Shown: in pieces, positions 52,384 to 59,728 of the stretch
How the letters are laid out: every line of letters starts with the position of its first letter
How positions within the stretch are numbered: the stretch's first letter is position 1
NCBI RefSeq assembly: GCF_028858535.1
Contig: NZ_JAPMOU010000023.1
Coordinates: forward strand, 37,137-101,136
DNA from: Spartinivicinus poritis
GTDB lineage: Bacteria; Pseudomonadota; Gammaproteobacteria; Pseudomonadales; Zooshikellaceae
Direction of reading: 5' to 3'
DNA length: 64,000 nucleotides
The notes under the pieces: model-generated
What the model saw: only the letters and a program-made list of their open reading frames with translations
Told to the model about the DNA's origin: nothing
The model's database searches: none
Translations under genes and position numbers: made by a program

Positions 52384-54129
52384 ATGTTTGATCAGCAGTC
52401 TCCTACCAAGCTTACTCGTCAACAGTTGTATGACCGTATTCGTGAATCCAGTAAGGATGAATATATCTTAGCGGAGATGAAGCGGTTAGGCTTTTGGAAT
52501 GAGTCAGAAGACCGCCCTAGCCTGTCTGAATCATTAATAAAGAAGCAAGGTGAACTAGAACGGGAATTACGAGAATTACTGGTAAAACAGCGACAATTAC
52601 AGGACCCTGAAAAAGCCCTGGCAATAATGCATAAGCAGCGAATGAAAGATGCCAGGGAACAACGAGAAATAACCCGCCAACGTCGTGCCGAACAACGCTA
52701 TCAACGTAGCCTTAGCTGGTATAATAAAAATCAGCAAACCCTGACGTATTTGGGGGAAAAGGTATCCAGCCGCTTAGACATAACCAATGAACAACAAGCA
52801 CGATTGTTGAAAAACCAATTGCCTTTGATTAACAGTCATTTGCAACTGGCAACCCTTATGGGTATTAGCTTAGCTGAGTTACGATTTCTAGCTTTTTCGC
52901 GTAAGGTGAGTAAAGTCTCTCATTACCAACATTTTTTGTTGCCTAAAAAATCAGGTGGCGTTCGTCTTATATCAGCACCGATGCCACGCTTGAAACGGTT
53001 GCAGTATTGGGTTCAAGTGAATATTTTAGAGCCAGTTGTATTGCATGATGCCGCTCATGGCTTTGTGCCACAACGTTCTATTGTGTCAAATGCGGCACCT
53101 CATGTCGGTAAGGCTGTGGTGATTAATATGGATTTAGCTGATTTTTTTCCTTCAATCAGCTACCCACGAGTAAAAGGGCTTTTTAACCACTTAGGTTATG
53201 GTGAAGGAATTGCCACGGTTTTGGCATTATTAACAACTGCACAAACAGTTACGCCTGTGGAGTTGGATGGAGAGCACTATTTTGTTGGCCAAGGTGAACG
53301 ACACATACCACAAGGTGCGCCGAGCAGCCCGGCATTAACGAATATTTTGTGCCGTCGGTTGGATAAGCGTATTTTAGGTGCAGCTCAAAAGCTGGGCTTT
53401 GCCTATACAAGATATGCTGATGATTTGAGTTTTTCCTCTGCGCAAGGGGATACAAAAAAAGTACGGCAATTGCTGTGGCGAGTTAAGCAGATTATTAAAG
53501 ATGAGGGGTTTGCTGTTCATCCAGATAAAACCCGAGTAATGTACCGTCACAAACGGCAAGAGGTTACGGGGGTGGTGGTAAACGATAAACTAGCAGTTGA
53601 GCGGCGTACCTTAAAAAAATTCCGTGCTTTATTATTTCAAATTGAAAAAGAGGGTATCGCAGGGAAAACCTGGGGAAAAATAAATGGAGATGACCCCCAG
53701 GCATTGATTGCAGCAATTGAAGGCTATGTGAATTACGTAGCCATGGTATCACCTGAAAAGGGCATCGTATTGCAACAGCGTGTGGTGCAGATAAAACAGC
53801 AGTATGGTGTTCAAGTTAGCCCTACACGAATAATGACATTAAATCGCAAATTGTTTAAGCAGAAGGCAGCTAAAGGCGAAGCACCTAGAGACAATTGGTG
53901 GCAGCCTGTCGAGAAAAAACCACCTGTTCAAGAGTTAACGCCATTACAACTTGAAGCGAAGAAAAAGCAGGCAAAGCAACCATTGCCACCTGTTAGAGAT
54001 GCAAACCCGCAAGAGCAGATTAGGCTGCAACCAGATACAACTAAGAAAACCTCTCAATCTGAAAAGCATCATTATTGGATTATTTTTTGGATTTGTTTTT
54101 TATTGTTACTAGTGGTAATGATGAATTAA
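52384..54129 (+). CDS. Retron reverse transcriptase with N- and C-terminal extensions
   Basis: About 581 residues from the ATG at 52384 (GGAG 8 nt upstream). Residues 1-150 are highly charged and coiled-coil-like. The RT core is about 160-460: KKSGGVRLISAPMPRLK, HGFVPQRSIVSNAAPHVGK with the retron NAxxH motif at 236-240, INMDLADFFPSIS, PQGAPSSPALTNILCRRL, the active site YADD at 344-347, and VHPDKTRVMY with the late VTG motif (VTGVVVN). A Pro/Lys-rich tail follows and a final membrane helix (IIFWICFLLLLVVMM). The upstream RNA is the template. Extensions suggest membrane attachment. Confidence 0.92.
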   Translation: MFDQQSPTKLTRQQLYDRIRESSKDEYILAEMKRLGFWNESEDRPSLSESLIKKQGELERELRELLVKQRQLQDPEKALAIMHKQRMKDAREQREITRQRRAEQRYQRSLSWYNKNQQTLTYLGEKVSSRLDITNEQQARLLKNQLPLINSHLQLATLMGISLAELRFLAFSRKVSKVSHYQHFLLPKKSGGVRLISAPMPRLKRLQYWVQVNILEPVVLHDAAHGFVPQRSIVSNAAPHVGKAVVINMDLADFFPSISYPRVKGLFNHLGYGEGIATVLALLTTAQTVTPVELDGEHYFVGQGERHIPQGAPSSPALTNILCRRLDKRILGAAQKLGFAYTRYADDLSFSSAQGDTKKVRQLLWRVKQIIKDEGFAVHPDKTRVMYRHKRQEVTGVVVNDKLAVERRTLKKFRALLFQIEKEGIAGKTWGKINGDDPQALIAAIEGYVNYVAMVSPEKGIVLQQRVVQIKQQYGVQVSPTRIMTLNRKLFKQKAAKGEAPRDNWWQPVEKKPPVQELTPLQLEAKKKQAKQPLPPVRDANPQEQIRLQPDTTKKTSQSEKHHYWIIFWICFLLLLVVMMN

Positions 54130-54147
54130 TAACAGTAGAGAGTTCAT

Positions 54148-55035
54148 TTAGTTGTAGGTAGTATAGTGCTGATAAATGCTGGAGTAAGTACCATCTTTTT
54201 TCATATTGTTTAAAATGGCTTCAACATTGGCTACAAATTTTTTTGAAAAATTCTTTTTTGAGAATAATAAATAAGTTGGCCACTCTAATACAATTAGATT
54301 TTTATTATTGGGTGTTTTGATCATTTCCAACTTATCAATAAGTGCCTGTTTTCTTAGGTAGTATAGGGTAGGTATAATATCGGCTACAAAAAAGTCGGTT
54401 CTACCGGCAAGTAACATATGAACACTTTGCTCAACAGAGTCCGTTTTATAAATAGTTTTGAACTTACCTTTATCTAGAGCTTGTCTTAAGGCGCCACTAC
54501 CATAAAGATAACCTCGGCGTATACCTATTGAGTATTGCTGAGTGTTCAATAGATCTGATGTTAAACTAATATTAGAACCTTTGCGTGTGAATAAAGCGTA
54601 TTGCTGTAAAATTAATGTGCTATTGACATATCGTCCCCATTGTTGGCGAGTTTTGTTTTTACCTGCGTTAAACAGAATATCATTTTTCCCAGTTTTAACT
54701 TGGATGACAGCTCTGGCCCATGGATAAAAGTAAAACTTCACTTCTCTTGTTGGTGTGGTACGTTTAAAAATTTCTCTAATGATATCGATCGCAAGTCCTT
54801 TAGGTATATCGTTCTCACTATATTCATACGGAGGGTATTGCAAAGTGGCTGCAGTGATATAACGGTTGTCTGGGAATACAGTCCTAATAATGGTTAAGCC
54901 AACAAGAAATAGGAGAAAAAGAAGTTTTGGCATTATTAGATAAGCATAAAAGAGAGTCTGCTTTAATATAAATAACAGAGTAGCAGGTTCTAGTCGAAAT
55001 CTACTAGCTTTTGTGTCAGTTTTATGGAGTGACAT
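54148..55035 (-). CDS. Periplasmic solute-binding-like protein (SBP_bac_3 type)
   Basis: 295 residues. A hydrophobic segment at about 30-50 (FYAYLIMPKLLFLLFLVGL) acts as a signal/anchor after an unusually long N-terminus; a start further inside is possible. The mature part is a type 2 binding protein: TAATLQYPPYEYSENDIPKG, AIDIIREIFKRT, FYPWARAVIQVKTGKNDIL, then hinge and second lobe (DGTYSSIYQHY). No transporter genes adjoin. It is convergent with the retron RT gene. Confidence 0.78.
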   Translation of the reverse strand: MSLHKTDTKASRFRLEPATLLFILKQTLFYAYLIMPKLLFLLFLVGLTIIRTVFPDNRYITAATLQYPPYEYSENDIPKGLAIDIIREIFKRTTPTREVKFYFYPWARAVIQVKTGKNDILFNAGKNKTRQQWGRYVNSTLILQQYALFTRKGSNISLTSDLLNTQQYSIGIRRGYLYGSGALRQALDKGKFKTIYKTDSVEQSVHMLLAGRTDFFVADIIPTLYYLRKQALIDKLEMIKTPNNKNLIVLEWPTYLLFSKKNFSKKFVANVEAILNNMKKDGTYSSIYQHYTTYN

Positions 55036-55154
55036 GGCAACTAAACTGTAATATGGGTGATATAAAAATAGAGCTACAATGTTAAGTTGTTTTTCCTGTA
55101 ACTTTTTATTGCTGAGATATAATTATTAGAAACATGGATATGTTGACAGGTAAA

Positions 55155-55282
55155 TATAGCCAAAGCGAATGGCTTTTAGGGGAGGCCGTTGAGCGATGAA
55201 GCCCCATGAGTTTATGTGTTTATAAATGATTGGGGTGAAGAGCGACGACAACAAACCCTAAAAATCATTCGAGAAGGGTATA
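55155..55282. repeat. Dispersed inverted-repeat element, copy C
   Basis: 128 bp, TATAGCC-AAAGCGAATGG-CTTTTAGG at the left and CCTAAAAATCATTCGAGAAGGGTATA at the right. Internal hairpin CCCCATGAG/TGATTGGGG as in copy A. Its right end lies only 10 bp before the first gene of the biosynthetic operon. Confidence 0.75.
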
Positions 55283-55291
55283 ACTATCAAG

Positions 55292-56218
55292 ATGATGAAA
55301 GCACTAGTCAGTCGAGAGGGAAAGGCTGTTATAACCCAGTTACCTAGACCAACCATTACGAGTGACGATGAAATATTGCTACAGGTTATACTGGCTGGAA
55401 TATGTCGAACTGATCTGCTAGTAGCTGATGGAACGATTTCTTGTTATAAGGAAAGTTCAGGTTGTCAGGAAAGTGCATTTGGTCATGAGTTTTGTGGCAG
55501 AGTAGTTGCTGCGGGGCATAGTGTTACTCATTTTTATCCTGGGCAGCGAGTGGCGGTTAACCCAGTATTGGCATGTGGGCAGTGTAGCGATTGTCAGTCG
55601 GGAAATGGTTATTTATGCAGCAATAGTGGTTTGTTGGGTATTAATGCCCCTGGTGCATTTGCTGAGTATATCAAAGTGTCAGCAAGCCAATGTTATAGAG
55701 TGGCAGAAAGTATTTCTGATCACTTAGTTGCTTATGCTGAACCTGTAGCAGCCATGTTATCAACTTTAAATTGTGGTATTAAACCTCAACAACACATTGG
55801 AATATTAGGCTCAGATCGCATTGCCAGGTTATGTCAGTTTATCTTATCAACTGAAGGCTTGGATGTTATTACTATAAATAAAGAGCAGCCAGTGGATGTA
55901 TTACCAGTAGATGTATTAATAGTCACGTCATTTATTCGTGAGTGTTTACCGGTTAATTTGGTTAAACCTGGAGGAATGATCATTATTAAAAGTCGTTCTC
56001 CTTTTTCTTCTACAGTGTGTTATTCCGATATTGTTCAGCGGCGTTTGATTTTATTAGGGGTTAATTATGCACCCTTTACAACAGCACTGAAATTTATCGA
56101 AGCTTATCAGCAATCACTGATGCCGTTTATTGGTTCAAGTTACCCACTTGATCGCTTTGCTGGGGCATTTAAAGCTGATTCAGCTCAAAAAATATTTTTA
56201 GTGCCATGTGTGGGTTAG
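55292..56218 (+). CDS. Zinc-dependent alcohol dehydrogenase-like protein (MDR family)
   Basis: 308 residues. MDR N-domain: KALVSREGKAVI, AGICRTDLLVADG with the catalytic Cys, GHEFCGRVVAAGHSV with the catalytic Glu/His pair, and the structural zinc loop CGQCSDCQSGNGYLC (four Cys). The Rossmann half has IGILGSDRIARLCQFIL but lacks the full GxGxxG. At 308 residues it is shorter than the usual 340-380. It likely oxidises or reduces an alcohol/aldehyde, perhaps the product released by the A-T-R enzyme. It overlaps the next gene by 13 nt. Confidence 0.8.
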   Translation: MMKALVSREGKAVITQLPRPTITSDDEILLQVILAGICRTDLLVADGTISCYKESSGCQESAFGHEFCGRVVAAGHSVTHFYPGQRVAVNPVLACGQCSDCQSGNGYLCSNSGLLGINAPGAFAEYIKVSASQCYRVAESISDHLVAYAEPVAAMLSTLNCGIKPQQHIGILGSDRIARLCQFILSTEGLDVITINKEQPVDVLPVDVLIVTSFIRECLPVNLVKPGGMIIIKSRSPFSSTVCYSDIVQRRLILLGVNYAPFTTALKFIEAYQQSLMPFIGSSYPLDRFAGAFKADSAQKIFLVPCVG

Positions 56219-58107
56219 TTGTAATACAAGATAACAACTCTCGAATTGACCGCAAACTTATTCCTGCCATTCATCAAGCCATGCATCACCGGGGGCCTGA
56301 TGGCAATGCATATTATTATCAGCCAGATTTGTTAATGTGCCACAACCGATTAGCGATTGAGGGTGAAAAAGAAGAGTTGCAACCTTTGTATAGTGTAGAT
56401 GGTCAGTGTATTGCGGTAGTTAATGGTGAGCTTTACCCTTATCAGATGCTTCGACAACAACTTCAACAACAGGGGTATCATTTTCAAACCCAATCCGATA
56501 GTGAGTTGGCTATTGTGCTCTATCAGCATTATGGGCTGGATTTTGTTCACCATTTACGTGGCGAATTTGCATTGGTGTTATGGGATAAAAAGCGCTTATC
56601 ACTAATAGCGGTTCGTGATCGTTTTGGGATTAAGCCCTTATTATACGGACAAGAAGAAGTATATGGACAAGATAATGCTAGTATGAAGTCTGGGCGTTGG
56701 TATTTAGCTTCTGAAGCAAAAGCCCTGTTTGCTGCTGGTTTTAAAGCCAAGTGGAGTAGGCAAGGTGTTGCAGAATGTTTTAGTCATCAATATCTTTTGC
56801 CTGGTAGCTCTTTATTTGCAGGAATAAAGCAGTTGCCACCGGGCCATATATTGATAATAAAACAGGGAAGAGCACAACTGCATTGTTATTGGAGAATGAG
56901 TTTTTCTCATCAATCTTCTTCAGACAATATATTAGATCAATTAACTCAAGCTGTCAGCATCCGTATACCTTCACGGCAACCTTGTGCATTTAGTTTAAGT
57001 GGTGGTTTAGACTCTAGTGCTGTTGTCGCGCTTGCAGCAAGAGAGTTAACCTATCAACCAGATTGTTATTGTGTGTCGTTTGATGACAATGACTACGATG
57101 AATTTCAATCAGCAGCCCAATTTGCTAAGCGACAAGGTTATCGATTACATCAGGTTAAGGTGAGTCGGGATGATTTAGTCAATTATATTGATGACGCTGC
57201 ATTTTACTCAGAGGGTTTGGCTATTAATGGGCAGTATGTTGGTAAGTTTTTATTAAATAAAGCAATAGCGGCTGATGGTTATCAGGTAGTAATGTCTGGA
57301 GAGGGTGCTGATGAAGCATTTATGGGGTATGCGCATTTATTAAATGATTATTGTTGCTATGAATTAACTGGTAGTGAAAGGTCAACTGCATTAGCACAAC
57401 TAATCAATAGTTATCCATTACAGCAAGGGCTCATGCTAGCTGATGGTGCTCAAAATCATGAAAGTGATCAAATTATTCCGAGTTTTTTAGTAGCAAAATT
57501 TTCGTTTTCACTGATGTTTAAAGAGCTTTTTAAACACGATTTTTGTGCTGAAGTTAATCAGTTAGTTATCCAAAAGCGATTAATAAATAATTACACAGAG
57601 TCATTACCGGCTAGTCAGTTAGCAAGCTTAATTTGGACTGAGCTTGCTTTAGCCAATTATATATTGAATACTTTAGGTGATGGAATGGAAATGGCTTTTT
57701 CGTTAGAAGGCCGGTTGCCATTTTTGGATCATCCATTATTTGAGTCAGCTACGGGGCTTGCAACCACTCATAAATTAAATAAGCTAACCACTAAACTAGT
57801 GTTACGCAAGAGCTTAGCCAACATTTTACCTGCCGAGATTATTGAGAGGAAAAAGCATCCTTTTATAGCGCCACCTATCTTGCAAAATTTGAGCAAGACT
57901 ACCTATGAAGGTATCTTTGATCGTTTATCAACCCAGACTTTTAAGCAAAATCCAGTATTTGATCAGAAAAAAGTATTAAAATGGATCAATAATTGGCAAT
58001 TGGTTTCAGAGGTAGAGCAAAAACGACGAGACCCTATCTTAATGATGCTATTATCATTTGCTGCACTACAGAGTCAGTTTAGTTTAACTGATATGGAGAA
58101 GCACTAG
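56206..58107 (+). CDS. Asparagine synthetase B-like glutamine amidotransferase
   Basis: 633 residues. Class II amidotransferase half starts with MCGLV (nucleophile Cys2) and contains HHRGPDG and NGELYPY. The synthetase half has the ATP-pyrophosphatase loop SLSGGLDSSAVVALA near 265 and a later EGADEAFMGY. Full AsnB length. In secondary-metabolite clusters such enzymes amidate a carboxylate or make an amide or lactam. It overlaps the dehydrogenase by 13 nt and the next gene by 1 nt, so it is coupled to both. Confidence 0.88.
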   Translation: MCGLVVIQDNNSRIDRKLIPAIHQAMHHRGPDGNAYYYQPDLLMCHNRLAIEGEKEELQPLYSVDGQCIAVVNGELYPYQMLRQQLQQQGYHFQTQSDSELAIVLYQHYGLDFVHHLRGEFALVLWDKKRLSLIAVRDRFGIKPLLYGQEEVYGQDNASMKSGRWYLASEAKALFAAGFKAKWSRQGVAECFSHQYLLPGSSLFAGIKQLPPGHILIIKQGRAQLHCYWRMSFSHQSSSDNILDQLTQAVSIRIPSRQPCAFSLSGGLDSSAVVALAARELTYQPDCYCVSFDDNDYDEFQSAAQFAKRQGYRLHQVKVSRDDLVNYIDDAAFYSEGLAINGQYVGKFLLNKAIAADGYQVVMSGEGADEAFMGYAHLLNDYCCYELTGSERSTALAQLINSYPLQQGLMLADGAQNHESDQIIPSFLVAKFSFSLMFKELFKHDFCAEVNQLVIQKRLINNYTESLPASQLASLIWTELALANYILNTLGDGMEMAFSLEGRLPFLDHPLFESATGLATTHKLNKLTTKLVLRKSLANILPAEIIERKKHPFIAPPILQNLSKTTYEGIFDRLSTQTFKQNPVFDQKKVLKWINNWQLVSEVEQKRRDPILMMLLSFAALQSQFSLTDMEKH

Positions 58108-58874
58108 TGGCCAATCAGTCAGACCAGGTTTGGTGGAAACAATTGTATGATAATAACCTGGCAGAGATATTACTAGACAATGCTGACCCACAGGAAGCAG
58201 ATAAAACCTTATTATTTTTAAAGCAGCAGTTAAATTTACAGCCAGGTCAGCGAGTATTAGATCAGTGTTGTGGTACAGGTAGGCTTTCGTTAGCACTGGC
58301 TAAACAGCATAAGGTGGTAGGTGTCGATTTAATAGCAGAATATGTTGAATGTGCCGCTCAAAAAGCCCGTGAACAGCACTTACAACTAAAGCTTTTTTGT
58401 GATGATGCATTTGATTTTTATTTATCACCTGCTGCTGATCTTGTTATTAACTGGTGGACAAGTTTCGGTTATGCAGAAAATGATGAACGTAATATACAAA
58501 TGATTAAACGGGCCTATGAATCGTTAAAAATAGGCGGTTCTTTTGCTTTGGATTTTATGAATGTACCAGGGCTATATCGAAGCTTTCAAACGGATATGAT
58601 GACTTGTGTACAAAGAAAGCAAGGCAAGTTGGTGTTAGTCCGTCATAGTGAAATTGACTTTAATAGTGATATTTTAAAGAAGGATTGGTATTATTTTTTG
58701 GAAAATGGCCAACGTATTCATCACCAAAGTCAAGTGAGGCTTTATTCTCCCGCTCAGTTGCTATCATTCTTTGAAATGGTTGGGTTTGCTCATGTAAAAC
58801 TGTATGGTGACCTTGATGGTCAATCGTTATCATTATCCAGCCCGAGATGTATAGTGGTAGGGCAGCGAATATGA
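58107..58874 (+). CDS. Class I SAM-dependent methyltransferase
   Basis: 255 residues from a GTG whose first base is the last base of the AsnB stop. SAM motif I VLDQCCGTGRLSLALA near 50-65 (xGxGxxG type), then VVGVDLIAEYVECAA, strand 4 LVINWWTSFGYAE and YESLKIGGSFALDFM. The late VRLYSPAQLLSFFEMVGF is the usual C-terminal pattern. It methylates an unknown O, N or C position of the cluster product. Its stop overlaps the next gene start by 4 nt. Confidence 0.88.
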   Translation: MANQSDQVWWKQLYDNNLAEILLDNADPQEADKTLLFLKQQLNLQPGQRVLDQCCGTGRLSLALAKQHKVVGVDLIAEYVECAAQKAREQHLQLKLFCDDAFDFYLSPAADLVINWWTSFGYAENDERNIQMIKRAYESLKIGGSFALDFMNVPGLYRSFQTDMMTCVQRKQGKLVLVRHSEIDFNSDILKKDWYYFLENGQRIHHQSQVRLYSPAQLLSFFEMVGFAHVKLYGDLDGQSLSLSSPRCIVVGQRI

Positions 58875-59728
58875 TAAACACAATTGTCACCCCATATGCC
58901 TTTGCTAATAATATAAGATGGCGTCATAGCATATACCAAGGTGAAATATATAAACTGCCAGCTAGTCAGGTATCAACTGAGTTGGTGAATGCTATACAAC
59001 AGCTGTTGCTGAAAACATTTGCCATTAATGAACTGAATTTTAATAATTTGGTGAATATTCATAACGTATTATCTGAGGCTGATTTTTTTGCTGCCATGAA
59101 ATTAATCCGCCGTGAGCTATTTGAGCAACCAAAGTATACTGAACTGTTATCAAAGTATTTACTCAATTTGGGTTTTAAACAGGGGGAGGTGGCTTTTGAG
59201 CCACTCAGATTACGTGCTATTCGCCATAATGGACACCTGACTGAGCGAGCCAAGGCTGTTTATTATGCCCATCGAGATACCTGGTATGGGCATGCTCAAA
59301 GTGTGATTGTTGGGTGGATTCCTTTACATAATCAGGCTATTCATCAGACGTTTGAAATTTATCCAGATTGGTTTAACCGGCCTGTATCCAATAACTCTGA
59401 AGTATTTGATTATAATCAATGGCGTAGTGGCAATAATGATAAAATTATTGGCTGGCAAAAAAAAGATACCGGTTTAACCGCTGTTTATCCTGAAACCACT
59501 GCTGAGGTTCCCTTAGGTCGGCGTATTAAATTCAGCTGCACACAAGCTGAAACCCTGCTTTTTTCTGGTGCTCATTATCATCAAACCTTAAAACAAACCC
59601 GCAATCTGTCTCGTTTTAGTGTTGATTACCGGCTGATTCATCTGGCAGATGAACAGCAGCAACTGGGGGCGCCTAATGTTGATAATCGCTCCCGTGGTTC
59701 TGCGTTACAAGACTATATTCGTCTATGA
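58871..59728 (+). CDS. Probable Fe(II)/2-oxoglutarate oxygenase-like protein
   Basis: About 285 residues from the ATG at 58871, which overlaps the methyltransferase stop (ATGA). YYAHRDTWYGHAQSVIVGWIPL shows an HxD-like pair, and LLFSGAHYHQTLKQTRN holds a distal His and a likely Arg, as in phytanoyl-CoA-type dioxygenases. FSVDYRLIHL follows. The usual double-stranded beta-helix order is plausible. I do not recognise a closer family. It likely hydroxylates an intermediate. Stop overlaps the NRPS-like start by 4 nt. Confidence 0.6.
   Translation: MINTIVTPYAFANNIRWRHSIYQGEIYKLPASQVSTELVNAIQQLLLKTFAINELNFNNLVNIHNVLSEADFFAAMKLIRRELFEQPKYTELLSKYLLNLGFKQGEVAFEPLRLRAIRHNGHLTERAKAVYYAHRDTWYGHAQSVIVGWIPLHNQAIHQTFEIYPDWFNRPVSNNSEVFDYNQWRSGNNDKIIGWQKKDTGLTAVYPETTAEVPLGRRIKFSCTQAETLLFSGAHYHQTLKQTRNLSRFSVDYRLIHLADEQQQLGAPNVDNRSRGSALQDYIRL

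Noticed and set aside
51930..52391. 153-codon ORF between the SWIM and RT genes
   Set aside because: It lies over the retron RNA, and its composition follows the hairpins. The structure explains it better than a protein.
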